A DNA stretch of 64,000 nucleotides from Saururus chinensis (Eukaryota; Streptophyta; Magnoliopsida; Piperales; Saururaceae). A program made the position numbers and the translations under genes. The stretch is from NCBI GenBank assembly GCA_035235625.1, contig CP141146.1, forward strand, positions 3,094,501-3,158,500. Direction: 5' to 3'. Below are positions 1-12,600 of the stretch, piece by piece (position 1 is the stretch's first letter; each line of letters opens with the position of its first letter). Under the pieces are notes generated by a model. It was not told where the DNA came from. It did not search any database and was given only the letters and a program-made list of their open reading frames with translations.

Positions 1-1309
1 GAGAAAGACAATCACCATGAGAAAGTTCGCCCCCTCATCACTCACCTGATTGCCTCTTGCTCAGGTCTTTCCTTCCACTAGCTCAGTCACAGTGGAAAGG
101 CAGCAGCACATATAAGAAAGTGATCAATGATGAGAATGGCGTTTCATGAAGGGATACATATTTCGTCTCTCAACATAGAAAAGAAGTAGAATAGCGTGAC
201 AATGACTCATGAAAGTACGTGCTTGACTCATTACGTTTCTTTCTTCAAGAGTATGTATGTACCATTAATGCATGGAACTCGTTAAGAAAGGATCAATTTG
301 TTTCAGGTATGTTTTACATTAATATGCTCGCTCTAGTGTGACATTCTCTTATCATCCATCTAATTAAGATCCTTATTTCCATGCTTCAATAAAAATATAG
401 TACTTGGGTCTTGAGTCAATATATAGATGATTTCAATTGGGTGTAACTTATTTTAATGCAAGAGTTGTAGAAATGGCTCAAGATCTGGGGAAACAATCTG
501 GCAGAATTAGCCAGTCCTGGATCTTGGCAGAAGATTTGTGCTACTAGATTGCAACATGATTGTCGTGGTTGTTCAATGTCCAGACAATGTAATTAGTAAC
601 ATAATGCTCTTGTTGGTGGTGAAAGAAATAAGCGAAGAAACAAACGCACACACACCGAAAAAAACACTGGAGCCGTATATGTACAGAGTCTCTTTCGTTG
701 TGTGCATCACTTGTCTCTTCCACACAATTGTGTGGAAAAAAATTGGGAAGACAAAACGTGGGAAACATCTCCCACTAATTTCAAGAGAAGAATTTGTCCT
801 CTTCACCAAGTGTATCTGATAATTGGTGATGCAAACTGTGTTCTAAGCTTGCAAGATAGACTCATGGGGTAGAAGAACGAAAAAAGATGTCTTCTTGTGA
901 AGATGAGATTATTAATATAATGATATGATTGGGCACCATAGAGACAAAGGGGCCGAAAGGTCTCGACCAATAGCGACATGGAGATAAGGAGGGGGGGTGG
1001 GATGTCCTCGGTCCAATTCAATCCAAATCCCCAAAAACCAGCTGCCTCTTAATCTCATAGAGAGCCATGCCTTCTTTTCCTTAACTCATTTCCCAGATAA
1101 AAGCACATTTCACATTTGCTTTTAGCATCAAAATGCTACTTGTTATCCTTCCACACACACAACCCACTTGGTTTATACTAATCTGGGGGCCCAAATCCTG
1201 GCCCTGCTTGACCCAAACCCAGCAAGTTCCCTTATCAAAATGCCTTAATTTATTGCTAGTGCCCAAAAGTGTTCTCTTATCAAAATGTCTTAATTTATTA
1301 TTTTACCAG
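1..1309. other. AT-rich intergenic DNA, no gene seen
   Basis: No open frame here has a recognisable domain or coding character. The short overlapping frames on both strands around 540-1020 look like chance frames. I see no RNA gene or clear repeat before the LTR array that starts near 1310. Confidence 0.6.
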
Positions 1310-2360
1310 AACCCACCACAATTTATCATGTTAAAATTTTAGTGATGAAGTAAATACATTGATATTCTATTTCCTAATATCTTAAGATATTGAGAAACAA
1401 TAGTTATCAAACATGGTATCAGAGATAAATGTTTACACGCCAAGGGGAGTATTGTAGACTATCAAAGCTTCAGGGTTAGCCGACTAGGTTTATGTGTAAA
1501 AAGATTTAAGACTAAGATTTTATGTCTAGCTAAGAATTTTAGATTGGTCAGGACCCACTACTTAACATGTTAAAATTTTAGTGTTGAAATAAATACATTG
1601 ATAATCTATTTTCTAATATCTTAATCTATTAGGAAACAACAATTTTCAAACAGTAAAGAGGAGTATTGTGTAAATATTATAAGTACAGTGTTACGTAACA
1701 ACTTAAGCTATTAGGAAACAACGATTATATATCAAACCTTTAGGATTAGCTGACTAGGGTTATATGTCTAAGAAGATTTAGGACTAAGGTTCTAAATCTA
1801 GCTAAGAATTTTAGATTGGTAATAAGGACCCATCACTACTAATTAACATGTTAAAATTTTATATTTGAAATAAATACATTGATAATATATTTTCTAATAT
1901 CTTAATCTATTAGGAAATAACAATTTTCGAACATGGTAGCAGAGACAAATGCTTACACGTGAGGAGTATTGTATAAATATTATTAATACATTGTTCTATA
2001 ACAACTTAAGCTATTGGGAAACCCGACTATCAAATCTTTAGAAATAGCCGATTAGGTTTCTATGTCTAAGAAGATTTAGGACTAAGGTTCTAAGTCTAGC
2101 TAAGAATTTTAGATTAATCAGGACCCACCACTATTTAACATGTTAAAATTTTAGTGTTGAAATAAATACATTATTAATCTATTTTCTAATGCCTTAATCT
2201 ATTAGGAAACAACAATTTTCGAACATGGTAGCAGAGATAAATGCTTGCTTACACATGAGGAGGAGTATTGTATAAATATATTTAGCCAATTAGGGTTCTA
2301 TCTAAGAAGATTTACCAAGGTTCTGTGTCTAGCTAAGAATTTTAGATTGGTAATCTGTAA
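1310..2360 (+). mobile_element. Tandem array of TRIM/SMART-like miniature LTR units
   Basis: Four to five diverged copies of a 200-270 bp LTR-like sequence stand head to tail: a truncated one ending at 1413, then 1453-1652, 1667-1933, 1970-2225 and a truncated one from 2269. Each complete copy starts with TG and ends with ACA. At 1414, 1934 and 2226 the LTR end is followed directly by TGGTATCAGAGA or TGGTAGCAGAGA, which matches the primer-binding site for initiator tRNA-Met. About 20-25 bases later comes a purine tract (such as AAGGGGAGTAT), then the next LTR. The internal region is therefore only about 15-45 bp. The unit between 1652 and 1667 has lost its PBS. This is the organisation of TRIM/SMART elements; a tandem array implies LTR-LTR recombination. 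Confidence 0.72.
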
Positions 2361-3284
2361 TTAGAAACATTGCCAATTACAATGATAAAAGTGGTCTTGA
2401 GCAACTAGGGTATAAATGCTGCAATCAGCACTTCAAGTACAAAGAATTGTTCTTGTAAACATAAAAAACAATACAAAGCATTGGCATAGCCGTTATATCA
2501 TAAGAAGCCAAGGGCTGAACCTTACCTTTTTCTCTTGTCCTACTCAAGATGACGTGGTGAGGGCTTGTACTGACGGTGCAAATAGTAGGAAAGCCAGGGG
2601 GTCCCACTAACGGTCGCTAAAATATTGGCGGGAACTGAAGACTCCCGTGTGAAAGGACAGGGGCCCGGGTCCCACAAGTTTGAAAGTTTAGGATCGCTTC
2701 ACACAATCATCTCCAACTTTCGGTGTTTGGAATGCTTCAGTGTGGAGCAGCTCTATATAAGGCTCCCCAGCCGCCTGCTCAATCTCTACTACTAATTCTC
2801 CCAAGCTTCAATCAAAACTACTTCTTCTGCTTAGTTTTAAGACATCAGATTTTGAACGTCATTAGCTGTTTGGGTATCTCAGGCACTTCCAGTTTTGGAA
2901 GGTTTAGCTTGTGTTGAGGTCATTTTGATTGGGATTTGAGAGCTGCCCACTTTGTCTAATATACTGAAAGAACCAGGTGCATAAGTTTTTTTTGCTTAGT
3001 TTGCAGGTGTTTGTTAGGGGGCTGGGGGGGTTTGTTCCAGTTTTTGAGGTTCTGGTCCAGGAAATAATGATTCTGCTGTCCAACGGCTGTCTTCTGTGGA
3101 AATTTTGTGTAGTTCTGGAAAAAATTCGTGTAGCCAAAAGCTTCTATTTTTGGATCTTCCAAATCTTCAATAGGTACAGCTTGGGCACTTAGCTGACATT
3201 GCTCATTTGGAATTTAAACACTTTACTTAGTTGCAAGAGGTTAGAATTGTTTACAGTGAGTGGTGGGTGGATTGAAGTGGATAA
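2361..3284 (+). promoter_or_regulatory. Promoter and 5' leader of the NAC gene
   Basis: A TATA box (TATATAA) lies at 2754-2760, about 525 bases upstream of the NAC start codon, so the leader would be roughly 490 bases. The leader contains an upstream ORF at 3067-3192 (41 codons plus stop) that ends 92 bases before the NAC ATG and could reduce main-frame translation. A spliced intron within the leader is possible, since several GT and AG sites are present, but I cannot place one. Confidence 0.5.
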
Positions 3285-5220
3285 ATGGGAGATATGTCTC
3301 TGCCCCCTGGCTTTCGGTTTCACCCAACTGACGAGGAATTGGTAGGGTACTACTTGAAGAGGAAAGTGGAAGGCCTCAAAATTGAGCTTGAAGTCATTCC
3401 TGTTATCGATTTGTACAAGTATGACCCGTGGCAATTACCAGGTATCTATTACAAGAAAACTTTTGCTTCTTGGCCAACTTTCATTTTTAAGATAATCATG
3501 TCTTGAACTTGCTTGAGATAGTTCCTGTCTGGACTTCGAAAACATTCTTTCCTTTTTCTCCTCCTTCTGCTAACGTAGCATAGAGTTTTGTCTTAATCAA
3601 GCATCTCACCTTTTCTTTTACAAGGAAAATTCTGAGGCCAAGATAGCTGAGGCCACTAGCTTTAGGAAAAGTGCAATGTAGTCTTTTTTTTTTCGGCTAA
3701 AAGTGCAACACAGTCATGATGCATGTTTTTTGAAGTTAAAAATGCAAATTTGATAAAGGAAGACATATAAACTCTATATTATAAAATAATTGTTTGTGAG
3801 ATTCTCTCAACCAGAAAGCTAGTCCTCCAAAGTGTTACATCACATCATTTTAGTAGTGCTTGCATCAAGAAAATTATTGTCTAAACTTTAATAGTAGAGT
3901 TAAATGGGTCCCATAATCAAATGTTTCGTTTTGCAGACAAATCTTTCCTCCCAAAAAGGGATATGGAATGGTTTTTCTTTTGCCCGAGAGATAGGAAGTA
4001 TCCTAATGGCTCTCGCACAAATAGGGCTACTACTGCAGGCTACTGGAAAGCCACAGGAAAAGATCGAAAAATCGCATGCCAATCTTCTGTGACTGGTTTG
4101 AGGAAGACTTTGGTTTTCTACCGTGGAAGAGCTCCTGCAGGGGACCGGACAGACTGGGTCATGCATGAATACCGCCTTTGTGAGCAACTTCCTCATGGGT
4201 CTTGTAGTTTCCAGGTGCACATTTTCTTCAAAGTGGTGTTTTTTTGCCAAATTGGGTGCTTTATGCTTCAATTCTCTCTCACAGTTCTGCTGCTTCTACA
4301 GGGAGCATTTGCTTTGTGTCATATAATCAAGAGAAATGAACAAGGCCAAAAGATGGTTGATTGTCAAGGCGAGCCTAAGGCCAAGAAGGTTGTTCCATCT
4401 CCTTCTCCTTCCATCAGTCGATCGGCCTCTAGTGTGGTCTTAAATAGCATCATCAGTATCAACCAAGAACAATCTTCTCTTTCGGTGAATCTAATCAATG
4501 GAAGCTATGAGTCGGCCCCCATGAGTTCACCATCTGACCCGAGGAGAGAGATGGATTTGGAGCCAATTCCTACGGAGGCAAATAGTGACAGTAATAGCTA
4601 CATGTCCCTGTTTCCAACGTTGGACACTTCTAAGGTACACAATTGAACCACTCACTTGTAAGAATTATGTGCCACATTCGTGAAAACAAATTTCAATTTT
4701 TCTTCATGATGCGAATCTGTCTGCATGCTGCAGGTTTATATGATCAACAGAGGCAATACAGCTGAAGGTCAAGGTTTCGACGAGCTTCAGAACTCTACAC
4801 ATATGTGGCAATCATTTCCTGATCCCATGATGCCTAATAGTTCTTCACATACGAATTTGGAGAATGAACTTGCTCGTGCGGACTCCATGCCACTATATCA
4901 AAGACCAACCAACTTCTATGACACTGGAAGCAATGACAATATAGATTTCCTAAGCCTCGAAAGAATGGAATCGCCCTATATGAACACATTTACTGATGGT
5001 GAGACAGCGTTACCACATTCCATTTCATGCGAAAATACTTGTCAATCTGTAATCATCTTTTAAAAATTAAAATCTTTAGCAGCATCTTATTTTCTGTGAT
5101 GCAGGCTTTGAATCTTGGAGCCAGACTCCTCCAATCTGCCGACAGAGCAGTGGTGATGGAAACTTCACAGACCTAACCAGCTTATGGTTTCAAGATGACA
5201 ATATGATGGTCATGATCTGA
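3285..5220 (+). CDS. NAC-domain transcription factor, five exons
   Basis: Exons by GT-AG splice sites and frame are 3285-3441, 3937-4214, 4302-4634, 4734-4998 and 5105-5220 (1149 nt, 382 aa). The N-terminal NAC DNA-binding and dimerisation domain is complete. Subdomain A is near residues 6-26 ([12 protein letters not shown]), B near 36-51 (DLYKYDPW), C near 53-100 ([20 protein letters not shown], then GYWKATGKD), D near 105-134 ([21 protein letters not shown]) and E near 146-160. Residues from about 161 onward are the low-complexity, Ser/Asn/acidic regulatory tail usual for the family. The first intron falls after the DPWQLP segment, where NAC genes commonly have one. It should act in the nucleus as a transcription factor. 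Subfamily cannot be set with confidence; the [11 protein letters not shown] wording points away from the NAM/CUC group. The neighbouring decarboxylases are on the other strand and there is no evidence of a functional link. Confidence 0.92.
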
Positions 5221-5349
5221 TTAGTAAAACTTGGAAGATATTAGCCAAGACATATCAGGTGCTTCAGCATCAGTAGCTGAATCCCCGAGACAACAGCTTT
5301 TAATGATTGTTCTTGGAGGGAACCTATAATGCTTAACTAGTATCATAGT

Positions 5350-5355
5350 AATAAA
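5350..5355 (+). terminator. Likely polyadenylation signal of the NAC gene
   Basis: A perfect AATAAA lies 130 bases after the NAC stop codon, at a typical distance for a plant 3' UTR. No cleavage site can be assigned from sequence alone. Confidence 0.5.
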
Positions 5356-6591
5356 GATCTGCATCTCAATCCTTTTTGATCAATTGAGTTGGAGACTAAG
5401 TGTCGCAGCAGATCAATCTCTTTTTAAAATGAATGAGTTGCTCTGCTTTCTTCATGCTGACTCTTAAACTCAAATATCTGTTTTTATTGTCATCTTATGC
5501 TTATGTAATATATTTATTTCCAAGTTCTATAAGATATCCGTGTTATCCATATATCTACTGTGAATTCTTAGAATTGGAATAGCAACAGTGATGCAAATAA
5601 TTTTTGTGCAAGAATTGTGCCTTACCCATCTCAGAGCACACCCAATTATACTTTCAATAGAACCTACCTAGAGTGAAGTGCTTAACGCTAGGGAGGACTT
5701 AAAATCCATTGCATTCACATGAAAGATGTATGAACTGATAAAGAAGCCATGAACAACCTAATGAAAAAAATGAATTATGTGAAAAAAATTGGAATCAGGC
5801 AGAAATTTCCAAAACCTTGCAGAAATGTCTTCTTGTTTTACAAAGAATGTGAAATTGAATGAAATAAACATGTCATGTATAATGGCTGCTTTTGGGCAGA
5901 ATAGAAAAATATCGGTGGAAGATCTTCAAGTTGACGAATATTGAGCTTTGTTTAATTGGATTGCGAAAAAGTTCACAACTTATTTTACCTAATAAGGGAA
6001 ATCATAATTGCTCTTTGTTTAATTCAAGGACAAGAATATTATCTTCACTGACATTTTCGAAATCTACTTGGCCGAAAGTAAAAGAAATACTATTTAGAGC
6101 AGAACATCTATATACTTCACTAGCTTCACTTTTTACCTATTGGCTTCTTTAGTGTGCCAATCCCTTCTTTAGCTGACCTGCCTGTATAAGAATAACACCC
6201 AAAGCATCTGACAAAAGCAAAGCTTTACTGGATGGCCCAATGAATGAAGCAGGGAAACAACATATAGCATGGGCATGACATTGTTGAAGCCTAAAAAAGA
6301 TGGGTTGCAACTTGATAAGAGAATCAGAAGCACCTGACTTTCTGCAGTAGCTTATGTCAAAAGAAAATAGGCCTGCAGAGAATCCTTCTATCTGTCTCTC
6401 TTTTTTATCTAGGAATCTATCTATATATCTAAACATTCTCATTCGCATAACAGACACAAATAACCTTTTTTTTTATAACACTAGCCACCTATTGTTAAAA
6501 AAAACTACCTTCCACCTATTGTTAAAAAAATAAAACCTTTTTTATATCACACTAGCTACCTTTTCTTCGGCTTCCAATACACTATTACTAT
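5356..6591. other. Intergenic DNA, no supported gene
   Basis: Frames such as 5892-6152 (+) and 6149-6457 (-) exist but show no domain, no splice context and no coding bias. I cannot assign them. Confidence 0.55.
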
Positions 6592-6740
6592 TACTCCCTC
6601 TATCCCACATTAATTATGGGGAAAAAAATGAACTATATTAATGGTCTTGATTGGAAATTATAAATTAGAAATTAGAAAATAAGTCAATTAACTAATTTTA
6701 GATTTCCAATCCAGACATTTAATGTGTGATAAAGGGAGTA
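6592..6740. mobile_element. Stowaway-like MITE
   Basis: The ends form an imperfect inverted repeat: TACTCCCTCTATCCCACATT at the left and the complement of a closely matching sequence ending GATAAAGGGAGTA at the right. About 19 of the first 22 positions pair. The outer TA dinucleotides fit a Tc1/mariner TA target duplication. Length about 149 bp, AT-rich, no coding capacity: a typical non-autonomous Stowaway. Confidence 0.75.
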
Positions 6741-6902
6741 TTTTCTACTCACTATATAATTAAGCAAAATGAAATTACTAGATATGTTATGAGTTATTAT
6801 GGTACATTTATTAATTGAATGGTTTATATGTTTTAAATGAATATTAATACTTAGCTGCATGTTATTAGTAAATTATAAAAAAGTACCTGCTTAGACATCA
6901 AG

Positions 6903-6974
6903 GTCGTTGTAGTATAGTGGTGAGTATTCCCGCCTGTCACGCGGGTGACCCGGGTTCGATCCCCGGCAACGGCG
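6903..6974 (+). tRNA. tRNA-Asp (anticodon GTC)
   Basis: The 72-nt sequence folds as a complete cloverleaf. Acceptor strands GTCGTTG and CAACGGC pair with one G-T wobble. The anticodon stem CCCGC/GCGGG encloses a loop with GTC at 6936-6938, and the T arm has the canonical GGTTCGATCC B box. The sequence closely resembles cytosolic plant tRNA-Asp. No intron, no encoded CCA. Confidence 0.97.
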
Positions 6975-6980
6975 ATTACG

Positions 6981-6988
6981 TTTTTTTT
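6981..6988 (+). terminator. RNA polymerase III terminator of tRNA-Asp
   Basis: A run of eight T residues starts seven bases after the tRNA discriminator base. This is the standard Pol III stop signal. Confidence 0.85.
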
Positions 6989-7753
6989 CTCTTTTCTATG
7001 GATGCTCTGCCACAAATGCAATACCATTTTCTAGTTTCGTTCCTGTCTTCGTAAAATAAATCTTCCTTCTGTGTAAATAATTGTTGATGATGCTGTGTTC
7101 ACTTCCCTCCTCCTGGCCGCTCATTGTTGCTCTGAAACAATGCAAGACCTCGCAGAAGACTGAGAGGTACAGAATGGAGCCACAAGGTTAGAAGCTCCGT
7201 ATCTGCTCAGAACCTCTGCAAGTCTGCAACTTCTATGCTGTATTCCTTCCACAATCCCTACTTCAAGGATTTGTATGGCTACATTCATTTCAGATTTCAA
7301 GCCGTCTCAGTATGGCTACATTATACTCCCTACAATTCTTGATGATCACATGGCCTCTGAGCTTAGTTTTGAATAGTATATTAAGAACAAGTTGCCATTA
7401 AGGATTGTTTAGCTGGGCAAGATGAAGCAGGTGAGCACTCTTATCATTTGCACAATGCCAGAGGCCTATAGTGGCACCCAACTGATCCAGTTGAAGATTG
7501 TGAATGAGGCGTGTGCATCATATTCTTGTCGTCTCCGGATTTCTGCAAAGATTGTTACGTATAATGTGCAGCACTTAAGGGATTCTATTTCATCTTTGAT
7601 TCATGGCCTTGGGCAATGCAATAACAGACTGCTTGATTATCATATGAACAAAGTGGTGCATACATCAAATTAGCAGAAGATAAGCCAACCGTTGAAAGAA
7701 TTTTCAAAGAATCATTGTGTAGTTACAAAAAGATAAGATACAAAAAAGAAGAA
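6989..7753 (-). other. 3' flank of TyDC1
   Basis: The part from about 7450 to 7753 is clearly related to 12810-13157, the 3' flank of TyDC2 (shared blocks include TGTGAATGAGGCGTGT and TGTAGTTACAAAAAGAT or its variant). So the duplication that made the two genes extended past their 3' ends. The small + strand frame at 7422-7673 lies in this repeat and has no support as a gene. Confidence 0.65.
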
Positions 7754-9298
7754 TTAGCAGCAGTGGAGCCCATTGCCGGCAGTGGAGCCCAGGAGGAGGG
7801 CGTCGGCGTGCTCCTGCACTACCTTCCAGGCCTGGTTGACATGGTGCTCCTCCGTGAGGGTGGCCCCAACCGCAAACCGGATCATGTACACTCCGCCCAC
7901 CACCGCGTGCGTCATGTACGCCTTGCCCGACGAGTTGATCGACTCCAGCAGCCTCCTGTTGAGCTCGTTCGCCTCCTCTTCCCCGGCCAAGTCCACGGTA
8001 GGCGGAAGGAGGCGGAAGCAGACCATGGCGAAGTTCCGGGGCACCACCAGCTCGAACCTCCCGTCCTTGGCCACCAGCCCCTCCAACATCTTGGCCATCT
8101 TTACGTGGGTCCTGAGGAAGGTGCGCAGGTTGGCCACCCCGTAGCTCCGCAACACCATCCACAGCTTCAGCGCCCTGAACCTCCTGCTCAGCGCGATCTG
8201 CCAGTCCTTGTAGTCCACTACCTGCTTCGTCTCGGTAGCCTTATTGCGGAGATATTCCGGGTTGGTGGAGAGGGCCTTCACCAGGGCGCTGGGATCCTTG
8301 ACCCACATGCAGCAGCAGTCGAGGGTGGTGAAAAACCACTTGTGGGCGTTGAAGCTCAATGAGTCGGCGTCTTCCACACCGTCGATGAAGTGCCTGAATT
8401 CCGGGCAGATGCAGGCACTGCCGGCGTAGGCCGCGTCCACGTGGACCCACATGCCATACTCTTTGGCCACCTTGCAGAGGGGACCCACCGGGTCGACGGC
8501 CGTGGAGGACGTGGTGCCCACGGTGGCGCAGAGGAAGAGCGGGAGGAGGCCATTGGCCAGGTCCTGTTCTATAGCAGCGCGGAGATTGGCTGGTGATAGC
8601 CCAAAGTGGTCAGACTTTGAGGTCTTGACGGCGCGGAAGTTGGCCGGGTCGATGCCGGCGATTTGAGCGGCCTTCTGGAAGGCACAGTGGGTCTGATCTG
8701 ATCCGTAGACAACAAGGCGGCCGATATGCTCTCGGCCAATGCGGTTAAGAAGGCGGTCGCGGGCAGCTGTGAGAGTGCAGAGGATGCCTTCGCATGTAGT
8801 ACCCTGCAACACCCCGCCGCCTCCGCCAGAGAAGAGGAAGGTGCTGGGTAGCTGGAGCATCTTGCCCAGCCAGTCCATGACGATGGTTTCAAGCTCGGTG
8901 GCGGCCGGGGAGCTCATCCAGTTGAAGCCCACGACGTTGAAGCCCGTGCTGAGCATCTCCCCCAAGAAGCCGGCCGTGCTGCCACTGGAGGGGAAGTAGG
9001 CGAAGTAGTTGGGGCTCTGCCAGTGGGTGATACCAGGGATAATATGGGACTGAACGTCTTGGAGGATGGACTCAATGGACTCCGGCTGGTTGGGGGCGGA
9101 TTCCGGAAGGAGCTTCTTGAGGTAGCCGGGCTCCACCTTGCTGCGGACCGGGTACTTCTCGATGTCCCGGTAGTAGTCGGCAAGGAAGTCGACGACCATG
9201 TGGCCCTGCCTCCGGAAGTCCTCCGGGTCCAAAGGATTCACCTGCGGGGCAGCTGCGGGGTTGTTCCCCAAGAAGACATCGGCGTGGAGGCTGCCCAT
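7754..9298 (-). CDS. TYDC: Tyrosine decarboxylase, copy 1 (intact)
   Basis: A 514-aa group II PLP-dependent aromatic amino acid decarboxylase, intronless as usual for plant TyDC/TDC. It is expected to convert tyrosine and/or DOPA to tyramine/dopamine in the cytosol, feeding alkaloid, hydroxycinnamic amide or phenylethanoid pathways. Key residues are present: His204 (ring-stacking), Asp288 in VDAAYAG, Lys320 in NAHKW (Schiff base), Tyr363 in VVDYKDWQ (protonating tyrosine, so decarboxylase rather than aldehyde synthase) and Ser371 in LSRRF (tyrosine-type, where tryptophan decarboxylases have Gly). The frame is open 15 codons further upstream, but MGSLHAD is the start: TyDC4 and TyDC5 have an in-frame stop just before it. 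It differs from TyDC2 at few positions; Phe207 is unique to this copy among the intact ones. The coding region is far richer in GC than its flanks. Confidence 0.96.
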   Translation of the reverse strand: MGSLHADVFLGNNPAAAPQVNPLDPEDFRRQGHMVVDFLADYYRDIEKYPVRSKVEPGYLKKLLPESAPNQPESIESILQDVQSHIIPGITHWQSPNYFAYFPSSGSTAGFLGEMLSTGFNVVGFNWMSSPAATELETIVMDWLGKMLQLPSTFLFSGGGGGVLQGTTCEGILCTLTAARDRLLNRIGREHIGRLVVYGSDQTHCAFQKAAQIAGIDPANFRAVKTSKSDHFGLSPANLRAAIEQDLANGLLPLFLCATVGTTSSTAVDPVGPLCKVAKEYGMWVHVDAAYAGSACICPEFRHFIDGVEDADSLSFNAHKWFFTTLDCCCMWVKDPSALVKALSTNPEYLRNKATETKQVVDYKDWQIALSRRFRALKLWMVLRSYGVANLRTFLRTHVKMAKMLEGLVAKDGRFELVVPRNFAMVCFRLLPPTVDLAGEEEANELNRRLLESINSSGKAYMTHAVVGGVYMIRFAVGATLTEEHHVNQAWKVVQEHADALLLGSTAGNGLHCC

Positions 9299-9612
9299 AT
9301 TTCCTACTACGTAGATGATGCTTAAGCTGAATGAGCTAAGCAAAGCTATTTAGATGTTTAAGCTGGGGTTGCTTGATTGAATAAGCTGAAGATACGATGA
9401 AATGAAGAGGGCAATTAAGAGGAGGAGATATCCTAGAAATAATGAAAGAATGATGGAGTGATGAGAGATGGGGAGATCGGAGGAGTTTAAATAGGGGGAG
9501 GGAAGACTGACTGAAGGAGAGTAGGGTGGAGGCGGCTTAGTCAGCGTGCCTTAGAGGAAGAGGGGACGAAAGTCGAGGGTGGGTGCTTGCCAAATTGCAA
9601 ACGTGAAATTGC
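9299..9612 (-). promoter_or_regulatory. TyDC1 leader, TATA-like box and shared promoter block
   Basis: A TATA-like TATTTAAA (read on the - strand) lies at 9486-9493, about 190 bases upstream of the ATG. Near 9587-9606 is the block AAATTGCAAACGTGAAA, which all copies share in some form. In TyDC2, TyDC3, TyDC4 and the pseudogene this block is preceded by a W-box core TTGACC; here one base is missing (TTGCCA), so the core is lost. Confidence 0.6.
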
Positions 9613-12600
9613 AAGTCCATGCCTAAACAGAGGACTTGTCCAGTCATGACCCAAGCTGCTAGATGAGCAGGAGGCCGCTACAGTACCCAAAAAATAGTGA
9701 GAGAGAAATTTAAAAACTGGATTCAACGGTTCCATGTTCTCTCAACAGTGGCCATGGAACCTGGTCACGAAAAATGGTCAGAGGAAAACGTTTTTGAACG
9801 AGAAATTCAGCTTTGAACTATGTGATTGCCGTTTTCCTGATTTATTTTATGAAGATGACGAGTGGGGTGGAAGGTGCAAGTTGGGTGAGTCAAATAATAT
9901 GCTGCTGGAGACTAAGCCTTTTGGCGGTCAGTCGTATAAGGTGTGTGCTTGGTGACTGACTTAAATTAATTTTTATCCTTTTTAAAAGAATAGTAATATT
10001 CTTATAACAAAAATATCTATAAAGCTCACACGAGTTTTAATTAGACTTCACAAGTAGGCTCCATACATAGTTAACATGATTTCACTTATCTAAATTAATT
10101 AAAACTCATGTATAAATATATGAAAATATCATTTTCTTTTTAAAAGCTCTTTATTTTACAAATTAATGGGGCAGTTGCTTTACTTATGTCCAACGTATTT
10201 ATAGTTTGTCATATTTACTATTCACTTTATCTCAAATTAATAACTACGTATATTTAATTTTTAAAATGAATTGATTATTTCTAAAAAAATTAATATAGCT
10301 ATTAATTTAGGATTGAAGGAATATTTTTTAAGAAAAATGAGAAATATCTTAAAAAAATATAGCGAAAGCAATATAACCTTTGAGATTACTGACATGTACT
10401 TTATAATTTAAGTAAAAATACTAACATATATTTCTTCCATCCCGCATATTTAATAGTTTGGTGACTAACTGCTTCCTCCGAGACTTCTTACAATTTGAAT
10501 AGTGTCTAATTTATAATTTAATAGGACATTTGCTTTAAGTCTATGTAGTCATAGTTTGTTATGATCCAAATAATGCGGATCTTTAACAAAAAATTAAGTT
10601 GATGCAGGGATTTTTTTACTGGAAAATAGTTAAACTTGGTCGTTGAGGCATTTCGTCTGGTGGCTTTAAACCACCATTGTGTAAGGGACAGAAATGGAAG
10701 TTTGTCACAAACTTAGGACTGATCATATATTATCCTTTTGTGGGAATATTCTATGTAATATGGAAATTTTTATTCTTCAACGGCCATTTCAGAAGAGTAC
10801 TGCCACAATGGCATCAAGGTTCAAACATGATAAACCTGTTTTATCATTTAAATACCGTTAGTTATATGGGTCTAAAAAAATAAGCCTACTAATATGCTTA
10901 GATGATGAAGTAGGTTCATCATGTATGAACTTTTACGTCACTAAAACACATTTTTAATTTTTTAATACAAAGAGAGAACTTTGTTACTAATGAGCTTTTC
11001 TGAGCGTTACTAATCTGTTCTTTTCTTTTCCTTTCCTTATGCAAAGTTACTAATGCAAATAGAGACCTTTGTTACTAAAATAAGCCCTACTAATCTCTTC
11101 TTTCTTTTCCTTATGCAAAGTTACTAATGAGTTTTTCTGAGCGTTACTCTTAGTGCCAGCGCCAAAATATTATCAGTCACCAACTACATGATCCATTTAC
11201 ATTATTATAAAGACAAGAGTAGATATCTACCAACTATTATATCAATATTATAGGTAGATGCCATCACTATGTACATTACCATGAGAGTGATAGTGGCTTG
11301 TTTGAGAGAAAAAGAAGTATTGGGATAAGCTTATATGTAGCAAAGGATATAGTAGGGGTGTACAAGTTTGTAAATAAATTTAGAAAAATATAGGGTATAA
11401 ATAAGAGATTTAAAAAATTCACCTAAGGTGAACAAGAAATGGGGTAAACAAGTCATTATTGGAGTCTAAATAATCATGTTTTTAGTTAATTTATTTTAAA
11501 AAATTAAATAGAGCCATTAATATGGCACATAGGGAGTGTTATCTTGGTTTTGGCCTTATTAAAAGCATAAGCCTTATGTTTAATCCTAGGTGAACTTTAC
11601 ATGCCTTTCTTCAATACTTTTTAGGATTTTTATTTTTTAATTTAATAAAATATAAAAATATAAATAAATATTTTTTATACTTTTAATATAAAAATAATAT
11701 ATCGATTATGCTAATAGCTAGGTTGAGAGTATTTTCACGTATATGGATAACAATGTATATACAAAATTTCTCTAGTAATTAACATTGTTAAACAACCCAA
11801 AGTCGACCTTATAGGTCAAATTGTGTCTCAGTACAACCCAAAAAATAGCTCCACATGTACCTACTACAATGTGGAACATCATGATTCATTACCTTGTCAT
11901 CACTGTTCTCACACAAATCTCCTAGTATCCATTATATCTGATGAAGTTAAAGAACTTACATCACTAGAATATTGTTTGCATATATTAAAGTGTACTTCAT
12001 AGGATCATGAACTATACTTAAACATTATAGTTTTATGGCCATGATCTAACAGTCAAGGAGCTAAAGTTCTAGTGAGTTGCAACTTGGCTCATCCTCTATT
12101 TGCAATAACTATAAAAAAACAACCATAATGTTATTAGTTTTTTAACTTAATAATATATGATTCAGTATAACCATTTGTAAAAGGTACTTATTTTGACATT
12201 TTTTAAGCCACTTTGGTTGATTTAATGATGCTTTCAAATGTTTATATCCTAAAATTAGATTGATAGAGATTGATGTATTGTAGTAAGGTGAACTACTTTA
12301 AGTAATTTGTCACACATAAGAATATGCTGGCAGAATGCGTAAATATTATATCTTAGACTTTTAAGTACTAATTAATATTTATCCAATTTTTTAAAATATT
12401 ATTTAATATTTAAGCTACATGTAAGATAATGAATTGAGCTACACATGTCTATGTAGTCAACATTTACTATACATATGGTGTAGACTACTCTCATAGATTA
12501 AAAAAGTTTAAGGAGTCTATTTATTTTACCGGAGCTATTAATTTTTAGGACTAACTAGTTATATTTATGATATTGAATTATGCATCCTTATAAAAAAAGT

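Noticed and set aside
5892-6457. Small genes between NAC and tRNA-Asp
   Set aside because: Overlapping opposite-strand frames without coding bias, domain or splice signals.
9299-9343. 15-residue N-terminal extension of TyDC1 (and nine residues for TyDC2)
   Set aside because: Open by chance. TyDC4 and TyDC5 have an in-frame TAA eight codons before the conserved ATG.
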